This document shows, in pieces, positions 1-8,392 of a stretch of 64,000 bases of DNA. A program made the translations under genes and the position numbers. Under the pieces are notes generated by a model. The model saw only the letters and a list, made by a program, of their open reading frames with translations, did not search any database and had not been told where the DNA came from. Origin of the DNA: Hymenobacter guriensis. Lineage in GTDB: Bacteria > Bacteroidota > Bacteroidia > Cytophagales > Hymenobacteraceae. Every line of letters begins with the position of its first letter. Position 1 is the first letter of the stretch. The stretch lies in assembly GCF_015773195.1 (NCBI RefSeq), contig NZ_JADWYK010000015.1, forward strand, positions 62,001-126,000. The letters run 5' to 3'.

Positions 1-1550
1 TGGTGACGGGCCGCCCGCGCGTGGTGCTGCTGAACCCGTATCATGCCTACCCGCAGCTCGGCCAGATCAAAGCCGACCTCTGGCGGCACCACGGCATCCC
101 CACCCCCGACCACGACGACCTGCTGCACCAGGTGGAAGCCTTCGGGCTACAAGCCAAGCGCTTTGTGCAGGCCCTGGCCGCCGAAGCCGCCGAGGATGCC
201 GCGCAGCCCAAAGTGCTGGCGCACTTCCACGAGTGGATGACGGGTGTGGCCATTCCTGATCTGCGCCGCGAGCAGGTGCCGGTGCACATTGTGTTCACCA
301 CCCACGCCACGCTGCTGGGCCGCTACCTGGCCATGAACGACCCCAACTTCTACGACCACCTGATGCAGGTGAGCTGGGAGGCGGAGGCGGTTCACTTCAA
401 CATCGAAACGGCTGTGCGCATTGAGCGGGCCGCTGCCCACGGCTCCCACGTGTTTACCACTGTGAGCGAGCTGACGGTGCGGGAATGCATCTACCTGCTC
501 GACCGGATACCCGACGCGGTGCTACCCAACGGCCTGAACATTGAGCGGTTTGTGGCCCTGCACGAGTTCCAGAACTTGCACCAGCAGTACAAGGCCAAGA
601 TTCACGAGTTCGTGATGGCGCACTTCTTCCAGAGCTACTCGTTTGACCTGGACAAGACGCTGTACCTGTTTACCTCGGGCCGCTACGAGTACCACAACAA
701 GGGCTTCGACCTGACACTGGAGGCCCTGGCCCGCCTCAATTACCGCCTGCAGCAAAGCGGGCTGGAAGGCCAGGTGGTGATGTTCTTCATCACCAAGCGC
801 CCTTTCCACAGCATCAACCCGCAGGTGCTGCAAAGCCGCGCTATCCTCAATGAAGTGCGCGAAACCTGCGAAGCCATTGAGCGGCAGGTAGGCGAGCGGC
901 TGTTCTACGCCGCGGCCGGCGCCACCGACTACAAGCTGCCCGAACTGGGCAGCATGGTGGACGACTACTGGAAGCTGCGCTACCGCCGCACCCTGCAAAG
1001 CTGGAAAACCACCAGCCTGCCGCCCGTCATCACCCACAACCTGGTAGACGACCACAACGACGACATCCTGGATTTTGTGCGCCGGGCCAACCTGGTCAAC
1101 AACCAGCACGACCAGGTGAAAATCGTGTATCACCCCGATTTTGTGTCGCCCACTTCGCCCCTGTTTGGCATGGAGTACGGGCAGTTTGTGCGGGGCTGCC
1201 ACCTCGGCATTTTCCCGAGCTACTATGAGCCCTGGGGCTACACCCCGCTGGAGTGCGTGGCCCGCGGCGTGCCCGCCATTACCAGCGACCTGTCGGGCTT
1301 TGGCGACTACGTGATGCAGAACGTGCCCAGCCACGAGGACAAGGGCATTTTTGTGGTGCAGCGCCAGGAAAAGAGCTTCGACGAATCGGCTGAGGAGCTC
1401 ACCAACATGCTCTGGGACTTCGTGGTGCAGACCCGCCGGGAGCGAATCATGCAGCGCAACCAGGTGGAAAGCTCCTCGGAAATGTACGACTGGAAAAACC
1501 TGCGCGTGTACTACGACCGTGCCTACCACCTGGCCCTGGAACGGAGCTAA
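1..1550 (+). CDS. Glycogen synthase, GT3 family (5' truncated by window edge)
   Basis: Predicted cytoplasmic retaining glucosyltransferase that extends alpha-1,4-glucan from a nucleotide-glucose donor. It is of the GT3 type known from animal and fungal glycogen synthases and also found in Bacteroidetes. The frame runs in from the left edge, so the N-terminus is missing; the GTG at position 3 is probably an internal valine. Hallmarks are RYEYHNKGFD at about visible residues 227-236 and, near the C-terminus, HLGIFPSYYEPWGYTPLE followed by SDLSGFGDYV. The first block is typical of GT3 and differs from the KTGG-containing bacterial GT5 enzymes. The donor sugar cannot be told from sequence. Confidence 0.85.
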   Translation, partial: VTGRPRVVLLNPYHAYPQLGQIKADLWRHHGIPTPDHDDLLHQVEAFGLQAKRFVQALAAEAAEDAAQPKVLAHFHEWMTGVAIPDLRREQVPVHIVFTTHATLLGRYLAMNDPNFYDHLMQVSWEAEAVHFNIETAVRIERAAAHGSHVFTTVSELTVRECIYLLDRIPDAVLPNGLNIERFVALHEFQNLHQQYKAKIHEFVMAHFFQSYSFDLDKTLYLFTSGRYEYHNKGFDLTLEALARLNYRLQQSGLEGQVVMFFITKRPFHSINPQVLQSRAILNEVRETCEAIERQVGERLFYAAAGATDYKLPELGSMVDDYWKLRYRRTLQSWKTTSLPPVITHNLVDDHNDDILDFVRRANLVNNQHDQVKIVYHPDFVSPTSPLFGMEYGQFVRGCHLGIFPSYYEPWGYTPLECVARGVPAITSDLSGFGDYVMQNVPSHEDKGIFVVQRQEKSFDESAEELTNMLWDFVVQTRRERIMQRNQVESSSEMYDWKNLRVYYDRAYHLALERS

Positions 1551-1613
1551 AAGTAGTTGCTGGTTTCTGGTTGCTTGTTGAGGATTGAAGTCAACATGGA
1601 TAACCAGCACCCA

Positions 1614-1648
1614 GCAACTGGCAACTGGCAACTGGCAACTGGCAACTG
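1614..1648. repeat. Heptanucleotide tandem repeat, 5 copies
   Basis: Five exact head-to-tail copies of GCAACTG lie between two convergent genes, ending 4 bases before the stop of the minus-strand neighbour. A degenerate partial copy precedes the array. A simple heptamer array of this sort can change length by slippage. It is not a CRISPR because it has no spacers. Confidence 0.9.
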
Positions 1649-1652
1649 AAAC

Positions 1653-2138
1653 TTACGCCAGCTGCCGCACGGGTTTGTAGAGAAAAGCCAGGCCCAGCCC
1701 GGCTACCGCGCAGGCCAGCGTGGGCAGCAGCCCTACGGGCGTCAGGGGAAAGGTGGGCGCGCTCAGGGCCACGAGCGCAAAGGCCGCGTGGCAAAACTGG
1801 CGCGAGGCCCGGGAGCGACCCTGGCTCAGCAGCTGGGCCTGCTGCAGCATGCGCAGGCTCAGCCCCATAAATACCACTCCCATCAGCATCAGCGAGTAGA
1901 ACTCAAAGTTGTACTCGAAGGAGTGTGCCAGCACCCGCTCCACGGCCTGGTAGAGGTTGGCCACTAGGTGAGTACCCATGCGCAGCGCTACCCAGCTGGG
2001 TCCCAGCACCAGCGCAAACAGGGCTAGTCGGCGCATGGGCGGCTTATAGCGCAGCAGCCACTGGCGGCAGCAGCCCAGCGCCAGCAGAAGCGTAAGAACC
2101 GCAGTAAGGGCATCGGCATGCTGCCACACAAAATCCAT
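1653..2138 (-). CDS. Small multi-pass membrane protein, unknown function
   Basis: A 161-residue protein with about four hydrophobic segments. They lie near residues 10-25, 38-55, 75-95 and 120-150, separated by short Arg-rich loops, so it should sit in the inner membrane. I do not recognise the family. The ATG at 2138 is chosen over a TTG at 2195 because a good -7 box (TACTTTTG) lies at 2172-2165, between the two candidates; only the ATG would then be on the transcript. It converges with the glycogen synthase gene and appears to be a single-gene transcript. Confidence 0.6.
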   Translation of the reverse strand: MDFVWQHADALTAVLTLLLALGCCRQWLLRYKPPMRRLALFALVLGPSWVALRMGTHLVANLYQAVERVLAHSFEYNFEFYSLMLMGVVFMGLSLRMLQQAQLLSQGRSRASRQFCHAAFALVALSAPTFPLTPVGLLPTLACAVAGLGLAFLYKPVRQLA

Positions 2139-2164
2139 GGAAATAGCCTGAAAAAGAGTCAGTA

Positions 2165-2172
2165 CAAAAGTA
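2165..2172 (-). promoter_or_regulatory. -7 promoter box TACTTTTG
   Basis: Minus-strand match to the Bacteroidetes -7 consensus TAnnTTTG, placed 26 bases upstream of the ATG at 2138. It supports that start. No convincing -33 TTG was identified. Confidence 0.45.
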
Positions 2173-2369
2173 CCGGTTATCCCGTCATACGTCAATCACA
2201 TAAGCATGTGAAGGCCAGCCAGCCCCTACCGCTCCGGCTACAGTCCAATTGATTTATTGCCGATAGTATCAGAATTTTCTATACCTTTTATTTCCCGTCC
2301 TTTATCAGGTCCTCAAACACTCCGGCACTGGTTCGGTTGTCCGGGTACGTCTCCCTTTTTCTAGCTTAT

Positions 2370-3209
2370 ATGCCGCAGTGGCTGCGTGCGTTTTTTCTGC
2401 TGATGGGTTTGCTGGGCCTGGCCGCCGGGGCCGGCGCCAGTGAGTTCTGGCTGCACCCCAGCCGTTACCGGGTGGCGCCGGGCGCGGTGGTGCACGTGCG
2501 CCGCCTGGTGGGCCAGCAGCTGCGCGGCACGTCCTGGAGCGGCACCAGCCAGCGGCTGGCGCGCCTGGTCCAGTACGCCCCCAACGACACCGTGGACCTG
2601 ACGGCCATAGCCTCCCAGGCCGACACGCTGCGCACGGTACTGGAGCTTAACGAATCGGGCACGCACGTGCTGGGGCTGGAAACCACCGAAACCGCGCTTA
2701 CCCTGTCGGGTCCGGAGTTCACCCAGTACCTGAAAGCCGAAGGGCTGGAGGATATTCTGCTGCTGCGCGAAAAAAAGCACCAGCAGGATAAGCCCGCCCG
2801 CGAAACCTACCACCGCTGCGCCAAAACCCTGGTGCAGGTGGGCGGCACGGCAGTGGGCCCCTTCAGCGCCGCCATTGGGCAGGCCCTGGAGCTGATTCCC
2901 GACCAGAACCCCTACACCGCCAAGCCAGGCTCTCTGCTTACGGTGCGCCTGCTGGAACAGGGCCGGCCCGTGCGCGGGCAGCTGGTAACGGCCTGGGTGA
3001 AACCGCAGACGCCGGCTGCAGCCCCGGCCCAGCTGCAGCGTCTGTATACCTCGCCGGAAGGCCGCGTGCTGGTGCGCCTACCCACGCAGCCGGCCGAAAT
3101 ACTGCTGAGCTCCGTGCGCATGCACCCTCACCCCCGCCCGGCCCAGGCCGACTGGCAGAGTGTGTGGGCCACGCTTACCTTCGGTGTAAATCAACCTTAC
3201 AAGCGTTGA
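2370..3209 (+). CDS. DUF4198-like exported protein
   Basis: A 279-residue exported protein. It opens with a hydrophobic signal sequence (about residues 1-22) followed directly by SEFWLHPSRY, which resembles the start of DUF4198 proteins. That family is often found beside metal-uptake or TonB systems and is thought to act in the periplasm. A second beta-rich segment with the form PGSLLTVRLLEQGRPVRGQL starts near residue 195, typical of the family's C-terminal half. The ATG at 2370 is preferred to an in-frame TTG at 2337 because it begins the signal peptide. No transporter partner lies beside it, so its substrate is unknown. Confidence 0.6.
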   Translation: MPQWLRAFFLLMGLLGLAAGAGASEFWLHPSRYRVAPGAVVHVRRLVGQQLRGTSWSGTSQRLARLVQYAPNDTVDLTAIASQADTLRTVLELNESGTHVLGLETTETALTLSGPEFTQYLKAEGLEDILLLREKKHQQDKPARETYHRCAKTLVQVGGTAVGPFSAAIGQALELIPDQNPYTAKPGSLLTVRLLEQGRPVRGQLVTAWVKPQTPAAAPAQLQRLYTSPEGRVLVRLPTQPAEILLSSVRMHPHPRPAQADWQSVWATLTFGVNQPYKR

Positions 3210-3279
3210 AACGCCCTATTTCCGCAACCATTTTTTTTGTTACCTTCGCAACTCCCGTAACCTCGAACTGCCCGCTGGT

Positions 3280-3654
3280 ATGAAGTACTCGATTGATAAA
3301 AAAGACAACTACACAATCATCACGATTGATGAGAAGAAGCTCGACACCACGGTGGCGCCTGATCTGAAATCGGAGTTTGTGAAACTGAATGCCGAGGGCA
3401 TCAACAACCTGATTCTGGACCTGCAGAATGTGAAGTACACCGATTCGTCGGGGCTGAGCTCTATTCTGATTGCCAACCGTTTGTGCAACTCTACCGGCGG
3501 CCTGCTGGTGCTCACCGGCCTGCAGGACCACGTAATGAAGCTCATCACCATCTCCAAGCTGGAGTCGGTTCTGCACATTCTGCCCACGGTGGAAGAAGGC
3601 ATCGACCGGATTTTCCTGCACGCCATTGAGCGTGACCTTACCAGCAAAGAATAG
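3280..3654 (+). CDS. STAS-domain protein (anti-sigma factor antagonist type)
   Basis: A 124-residue single STAS domain. The YTDSSGLSS motif at about residues 53-61 contains the serine (56 or 57) that partner kinases phosphorylate in SpoIIAA/RsbV-type antagonists. Such proteins are cytoplasmic partner-switching modules that bind an anti-sigma or HATPase kinase when unphosphorylated. No kinase or phosphatase gene is adjacent, so the partner is unknown. A TACCTTCG sequence at 3241-3248 is a near match to the -7 consensus and could be the promoter. Confidence 0.85.
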   Translation: MKYSIDKKDNYTIITIDEKKLDTTVAPDLKSEFVKLNAEGINNLILDLQNVKYTDSSGLSSILIANRLCNSTGGLLVLTGLQDHVMKLITISKLESVLHILPTVEEGIDRIFLHAIERDLTSKE

Positions 3655-3664
3655 TCTACTCGCA

Positions 3665-3692
3665 GGCTGTTGGCTGTTGGCTGTTAGCTGTT
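3665..3692. repeat. Heptanucleotide tandem repeat, 4 copies
   Basis: Three copies of GGCTGTT and one AGCTGTT stand head to tail, 10 bases after the STAS gene stop. The unit length equals that of the array at 1614-1648 but the sequence differs. Confidence 0.85.
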
Positions 3693-3810
3693 AGTTTCCT
3701 GCTGACGGCTACCGGCCAACAGTTTTTTATTTACATGGCTACCGCGCTGCGTGGCTGAATGGCTTGCTTGCCGCTTCATCCCCAACCAGCCAGCCATCCT
3801 GCCATTTGAT

Positions 3811-4746
3811 ATGGATTTTGAGCTAAGGATTCTGGGTAGTGGCTCGGCCACACCGGTACCCGGCCGCCACCACACGGCGCAGGTACTGAGTGTGGGCAAC
3901 ATGCTGTATCTGCTGGATTGTGGCGAAGGCACCCAGCGCCGCCTGATGGAGCACAAGCTGAGCCCCCTGCGCCTCAACGTAATCTTTATCTCCCACCTGC
4001 ACGGCGACCATTTCTTCGGCCTCTTTGGCCTGCTGGGCACCATGCAGCTGCAAAGCCGCACCGAGCCGCTGCGCCTCTTCGGTCCCGCCGGCCTGGAAGA
4101 AGTACTGACCACGCAGTTCCGCCATTCCAGCACTCAGCTCAGCTTCGACCTGGAGTTTGTGGTGGTAGACCCCACGGTGCACCAGCTTGTGTATGAGGAT
4201 AAGCTGCTGACGGTGCACTCCCTGCCCATGCGCCACCGCATTGCCTGCTGCGGCTACCTGCTGCGCGAGCAGCCCCGGCGCCGGCCTTTGCTGCGCGAGC
4301 GGCTGCCCGCCGGCCTCACACCGCCCCAGTTTCAGCTGCTCAGCCAGGGCGAAGACCTTCTCGACGAAGCTACCGGCAATGTACTGGTGCGCTACGCCGA
4401 GGTAACGGGCCCGCCCAAGCGCGCCCGCAGCTACGCCTTCTGCTCCGATACGGTGTACCTGCCGGAGCTGGCAGAGCTGGTGCGGGGGGTGGATGTGCTC
4501 TACCACGAGGCCACGTTTCTGGACGAGCTGCGCGAGCGGGCCGCCGTTACGTTTCATGCCACCGCCCGGCAGGCAGGCCAGCTGGCCCGGGAAGCTGGCG
4601 TGGGGCAGCTGCTCATCGGCCACTTCTCTTCTCGCTACCGCGACCTGGAGCCCCACCTGCGCGAGGCCCGCACCGAGTTTGCCCGTACGCTGCTAGCCCT
4701 GGAAGGTACCGTGGTGAATGTGCCCAACCTGCCAGCAGCGGAGTAA
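3811..4746 (+). CDS. rnz: Ribonuclease Z (tRNA 3' processing endonuclease)
   Basis: Metallo-beta-lactamase fold endonuclease that removes 3' trailers from tRNA precursors in the cytoplasm. The protein is 311 residues, normal for the short RNase Z form. The zinc motif SHLHGDH stands at residues 61-67 (His62, His64, Asp66, His67), with further ligand candidates in LPMRHR, CSDTVY and the C-terminal GHFSSRY. GSGSATPVPGRHHTAQ near the N-terminus is the usual family start. The ATG at 3811 is preferred to an upstream in-frame start at 3751 because homologues begin just before this motif. Confidence 0.92.
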   Translation: MDFELRILGSGSATPVPGRHHTAQVLSVGNMLYLLDCGEGTQRRLMEHKLSPLRLNVIFISHLHGDHFFGLFGLLGTMQLQSRTEPLRLFGPAGLEEVLTTQFRHSSTQLSFDLEFVVVDPTVHQLVYEDKLLTVHSLPMRHRIACCGYLLREQPRRRPLLRERLPAGLTPPQFQLLSQGEDLLDEATGNVLVRYAEVTGPPKRARSYAFCSDTVYLPELAELVRGVDVLYHEATFLDELRERAAVTFHATARQAGQLAREAGVGQLLIGHFSSRYRDLEPHLREARTEFARTLLALEGTVVNVPNLPAAE

Positions 4747-4775
4747 GCGCCGCGTTGCTGTTGACTTTTGACTGC

Positions 4776-5531
4776 ATGGTTTCTCCCTCTCCGTTTGCCC
4801 ACAAAAAGCAGCAGCTCTACCTGGTTCTGAGCGGCATTTTCATTGTAAATGCGCTGCTGGCCGAAATCATCGGCGTCAAGATATTCTCGGTGGATGCGCT
4901 GCTGGGGCTGCCCGGCAACCTCACGGCCGGGGTGCTCATCTGGCCCGTAGTGTTCATCACCACCGACATCATCAATGAGTACTTCGGGCGCCAGGGCGTG
5001 CTACGGGTCAGCTTCCTCACCGTGGGGTTGATTCTGTATTCCTTCCTCGTTATTCTGGCCACTACCAAGCTGCCGCCGGCCCAGTTCTGGCTCGATGTAA
5101 ACAAGGTAGACGCGGAAGGTCGGCCCTTCAACATTGAGTTTGCCTACCAGAGCATCTTCCGCCAGGGCCTGGGCATTATCACGGGCTCGATTGTGGCGTT
5201 TCTGGTGGGGCAGGTGCTGGATGCCACCGTGTTCCAGGCCCTGCGCCGCGTAACGGGCAGCCGCCTGATCTGGCTGCGGGCCACGGGCTCCACGCTGGTT
5301 TCGCAGCTGGTCGATTCGTTTGTGGTGCTGTTCGTGGCGTTTTACTTGTTCGGCAACTGGAGCTTCGAGCAGGTGCTGAGTGTGGCCAACACCAACTACT
5401 GGTATAAATTCGCGGCGGCTATCCTGCTCACGCCGGTGCTCTACCTGGCCCACTACCTCATCGACCGGTACTTGGGCCAGAATGATACCGTGGAGCTGCA
5501 GCAGGAAGCCGCGGCTAATGTGAGTGTCTAA
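4776..5531 (+). CDS. yhhQ: Queuosine precursor transporter, YhhQ/VUT family
   Basis: A 251-residue membrane protein of the YhhQ (DUF165) family, which imports 7-deazaguanine queuosine precursors across the inner membrane. Features are about six hydrophobic segments, the N-terminal stretch ALLAEIIGVKIF, the conserved FITTDIINEYFG at about residues 65-76, and SQLVDSFVVLFVAF. The start at 4776 gives a short cytoplasmic N-terminus; an in-frame TTG lies at 4755. It follows rnz by 29 bases and may be cotranscribed with it, which would join two tRNA-related functions. Confidence 0.85.
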   Translation: MVSPSPFAHKKQQLYLVLSGIFIVNALLAEIIGVKIFSVDALLGLPGNLTAGVLIWPVVFITTDIINEYFGRQGVLRVSFLTVGLILYSFLVILATTKLPPAQFWLDVNKVDAEGRPFNIEFAYQSIFRQGLGIITGSIVAFLVGQVLDATVFQALRRVTGSRLIWLRATGSTLVSQLVDSFVVLFVAFYLFGNWSFEQVLSVANTNYWYKFAAAILLTPVLYLAHYLIDRYLGQNDTVELQQEAAANVSV

Positions 5532-5550
5532 CTCTTTTTTGCCCATTCAT

Positions 5551-6198
5551 ATGCGTTTATCTTTTCTGGTGGCTTTCCTGCTGCTGCCTCAGTTTATACT
5601 CGCTCAATTCAATTCCTTTAAGCCTGGCTCCTATGTGCTTGCTGGCAATCCGCAGATCCAACATAAAGGCCTGCTCAAGCTGAAGGACGCTAAGCTATTA
5701 GTAGTAAGACACGACCAAGGAGAAACTACTAAATTAACTCCAAAAGACGTCAGCAGCTTCCAAATTGGCACGAAACGTTACTTAAAAGCGAGTGGGTTTG
5801 AGGAGAACAAAGCTTTTACAGAGGACGCGGCGGATGAAGTTTTTGTAGAACTCCTTGATAGTGGTCAGGTACTACTTATGCGGTACGAATATGCTGTTAA
5901 TTCAGCGCCTCGCATGGGAGCAAACGGCGCTATGGCTGGAGGTGGAAAAGCCATTTATGAAACATACTTATTGAAATGGTCTAATGGCTCCGCGGTGTCG
6001 GCCGTGCCAGCGGGGAATATGACTGGTGGAGGCAGAAAGTTTCGGGAGATGATACTCCCCTATCTGAGCAGTCGACCAGATCTAGTTAAGCTGGTAGAAG
6101 ATAAACAGGCTATTCTATTAGATCTAAAGCGTCTCATTCATGCCCTTAATACTGGTAAGCCCTACGTGCCAGAGCCCGTTTACAACATTCGCGACTGA
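5551..6198 (+). CDS. Exported hypothetical protein, AT-richer than neighbours
   Basis: A 215-residue protein with a clear signal peptide (MRLSFLVAFLLLPQFILAQ) and no family that I recognise. The body is mixed alpha/beta with a Gly-rich stretch near residues 125-170. Codon use is visibly richer in A and T than in the flanking yhhQ and trpS genes, which suggests recent acquisition or relaxed selection. It starts 19 bases after yhhQ and ends 16 bases before trpS, so it may be read as part of the same transcript. Confidence 0.65.
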   Translation: MRLSFLVAFLLLPQFILAQFNSFKPGSYVLAGNPQIQHKGLLKLKDAKLLVVRHDQGETTKLTPKDVSSFQIGTKRYLKASGFEENKAFTEDAADEVFVELLDSGQVLLMRYEYAVNSAPRMGANGAMAGGGKAIYETYLLKWSNGSAVSAVPAGNMTGGGRKFREMILPYLSSRPDLVKLVEDKQAILLDLKRLIHALNTGKPYVPEPVYNIRD

Positions 6199-6214
6199 TT
6201 TTTCCTTTCCAACC

Positions 6215-7192
6215 ATGTCCCGCATTCTCACTGGCATCCAAAGCACCGGCCGGCCGCACTTAGGCAACCTGCTCGGCGCCATTCTGCCCATGATTGAGTT
6301 GTCGCGCAATGCCGCCAACGAGTCCCTGTTTTTCATTGCCGATCTGCACTCCCTCACCACCGTGCGCGACGCGGAAGTGTTGCGTCAGAACACCTACGCG
6401 GTGGCTGCTGCCTGGCTGGCCTGCGGCATCGATACGGAGCGCAACCTATTCTACCGGCAGTCGGACGTGCCGCAGGTAGCGGAGCTGACGTGGTACCTAT
6501 CCTGCTTCACGCCGTTCCCGATGCTGGCCAACGCGCACTCGTTCAAGGACAAGTCCAGCCGCCTTTCCGACGTGAATGCGGGCCTGTTCACCTACCCCGT
6601 GCTCATGGCCGCCGACATCCTGCTCTACGACGTGGACATCGTGCCCGTGGGCAAGGACCAGATTCAGCACCTCGAAATCACCCGCGACATTGCTTCGGCC
6701 TTCAACAACCGCTACGGCGAAACCTTTGTGCTCCCCCAGGTGCGCGTGGATGAGCAGGTGATGCTGGTGCCCGGCCTCGACGGCCAGAAGATGAGCAAGA
6801 GCTACGGCAATATCATCGACATTTTCGTGGACGACAAAGCGCTGCTCAAAACCATTAAGAGCATCGTATCAGACAGTACCCCGCTCGAAGCGCCGAAGAA
6901 TCCGGATACGGATACCACGTTTAAAATTTACTCCCTGGTGGCTTCGGCCGAGCAGACCGAGGAAATGCGCCGCAGCTACCTGGCGGGCGGTTACGGCTAC
7001 GGCCACGCCAAGCAGGCGCTCTACGAGGTCATCCGCACGCGCTTTGCCCGGGAGCGGGAGCGGTTCAGCTACTACATGAACAACCTGCCTGAGGTAGATG
7101 CCCGCCTGGCCGAAGGTGCCCAAAAAGCCCAGGCCTACGGCTCCGAAGTACTCAACAAAGTGCGTGAGAAAACCGGCTACCTGAGAAGGTAG
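6215..7192 (+). CDS. trpS: Tryptophanyl-tRNA synthetase
   Basis: Class I aminoacyl-tRNA synthetase that charges tRNA-Trp. The protein is 325 residues, the usual bacterial length. The HIGH-type signature appears as PHLGN at residues 14-18 and the second signature as KMSKS within GLDGQKMSKSYGN. GKDQIQHLEITRD in the middle is also typical. The ATG at 6215 is chosen because the family starts a few residues before TGIQSTGRPHLGN; longer in-frame starts would run back into the preceding gene. A composite inverted repeat and terminator follow. Confidence 0.96.
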   Translation: MSRILTGIQSTGRPHLGNLLGAILPMIELSRNAANESLFFIADLHSLTTVRDAEVLRQNTYAVAAAWLACGIDTERNLFYRQSDVPQVAELTWYLSCFTPFPMLANAHSFKDKSSRLSDVNAGLFTYPVLMAADILLYDVDIVPVGKDQIQHLEITRDIASAFNNRYGETFVLPQVRVDEQVMLVPGLDGQKMSKSYGNIIDIFVDDKALLKTIKSIVSDSTPLEAPKNPDTDTTFKIYSLVASAEQTEEMRRSYLAGGYGYGHAKQALYEVIRTRFARERERFSYYMNNLPEVDARLAEGAQKAQAYGSEVLNKVREKTGYLRR

Positions 7193-7196
7193 CGTC

Positions 7197-7421
7197 AATG
7201 GGCTGATGTGGTTGAATGGGCTGATGTGCTAATGAAGAAAAACGCGCCATTGCAAGGAGGCACGACGAAGCAATCCGCCCTTTTCCGCACCAGACATTTC
7301 CTTTTACCAGAAAGCCCCTGACGTCCACACGTCAGGGGCTTTTCACGTCTCGGGGTTTTGTGCGTTGCTCAGGACGGATTGCTTCGCGTTGCTCGCAATG
7401 ACTTTAGCACATTAGCAGCAC
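7197..7421. repeat. Composite intergenic inverted repeat around a terminator
   Basis: The 14-base sequence AATGGGCTGATGTG occurs at 7197-7210 and again at 7215-7228. Next come arms related to CATTGCRAG...GAAGCAATCCG at 7248-7278, and the reverse complement of a close relative at 7373-7400. Outside the right arm, TTAGCACATTAGCAGCACATT mirrors the left-hand GATGTGCTAATG. The terminator at 7313-7343 sits in the centre. This has the form of a non-coding palindromic repeat element between convergent genes. Confidence 0.65.
7313..7343. terminator. Bidirectional rho-independent terminator
   Basis: A perfect 12-bp stem (AGCCCCTGACGT / ACGTCAGGGGCT) has a 4-base loop, with A residues on the left and T residues on the right. 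It lies between trpS on the plus strand and the convergent gene at 7428-8273. Confidence 0.88.
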
Positions 7422-7427
7422 ATTCCC

Positions 7428-8273
7428 TCAATACGGCAGCCCGTCGATAGAGCCGTGCTGCTTGTAGAAGCTGAAGCCTACTTTGCTGCCGCGGCTTACC
7501 TGCTGGTTTTCGATTTTCTGCTTGACGGTAATCTTCTGAATTTCGGGCAGCGGAGGCGCAATCAGGTCGTTATTCACGGCCGCAATCATGGCGCTTTCCA
7601 CGAAGAGCTTCATGGCATCCGGAGAAATTAAGTTGTCCGACATATCCAGGTCGGGCATTTCCAGCTGCTGCACCCCTTCCAGGAAGTAGTGGTTTTCGAT
7701 GTTGATGAGCAGGCGGCCCACCAGGTAGCCGGGGTCGTTGAGGCGCTGGTACTTGATGGAGTCGGCCATAAAGTTGTAGGCCATGATGTGCCCGAAAAAG
7801 CGCCGCCGGAAGTCCTCTTCCACGTAGGCCGTGGGCATGGGCCCGTAGGTATCGGGAAAGGTGACGATGTTGGAGTGGAGCACGAACACGAGCAAATCAC
7901 CGGAGAAGCGGATGTGGAACTCCATTTCGTTGATGGGCCGGTACTCAATCACCACGGAGGCATCCACGGGCGTGAGCTTGCGGCTCAGCTCCACCACCAG
8001 CTCCTGCGACACCAGCCGGAGCAGATCGAAGGCGGCAATGGTGTTGCGGTAGATGGCCTGCTTGGCCGTTGACTTCTGCCGCAGGCCTTCAAAAATCAGT
8101 GTCAGCCGTTCGGTAACGGCTTCAGGCGTCACGGAATCAATGTGCGGCATCACGTCCGGGTGGTTGTTTTCGGGCGCGGCCGGGGGTGCGGTAGGTTCCG
8201 GCGCGGCGGCTCCGGGTGTTTCCGTTGCGACCAGCATTTCCGGATCTGAGGTCTTTTTGGTGCGTTTTGCCAT
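7428..8273 (-). CDS. Conserved-looking cytoplasmic protein, unknown function
   Basis: A 281-residue protein without signal peptide or membrane segments. Residues 1-45 are Pro/Ala/Glu-rich and likely disordered. Residues 50-260 look like one folded domain with alternating acidic helices and beta-strands, for example VIEYRPINEMEFHIRFSGD and VFVLHSNIVTFPDTYG. I do not recognise the family and propose no function. It shares a strand with the CoA-transferase gene upstream but is separated from it by 119 bases. Confidence 0.6.
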   Translation of the reverse strand: MAKRTKKTSDPEMLVATETPGAAAPEPTAPPAAPENNHPDVMPHIDSVTPEAVTERLTLIFEGLRQKSTAKQAIYRNTIAAFDLLRLVSQELVVELSRKLTPVDASVVIEYRPINEMEFHIRFSGDLLVFVLHSNIVTFPDTYGPMPTAYVEEDFRRRFFGHIMAYNFMADSIKYQRLNDPGYLVGRLLINIENHYFLEGVQQLEMPDLDMSDNLISPDAMKLFVESAMIAAVNNDLIAPPLPEIQKITVKQKIENQQVSRGSKVGFSFYKQHGSIDGLPY

Positions 8274-8392
8274 AGAGAAGAAAGGCGGGCGGGCCCGGCC
8301 AGAACTGGTACATCATGTTGCCTACGCGCCCCCGCATCGGAGGTTGGCGTGAGCAGGAATGTACGACGCTGCCGGCGCCGGCAGATGTACAC

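Noticed and set aside
522..1631. Long minus-strand frame opposite the glycogen synthase gene
   Set aside because: Typical antisense frame in GC-rich DNA with repetitive His/Val/Gln composition; the plus-strand frame has clear GT3 motifs.
1614..1648. Possible CRISPR-like array
   Set aside because: The copies are 7 bases, directly adjacent and without spacers.
3700..3810. Possible tRNA or longer N-terminus before rnz
   Set aside because: No cloverleaf could be drawn, and the extra N-terminal residues from 3751 are not typical of RNase Z.
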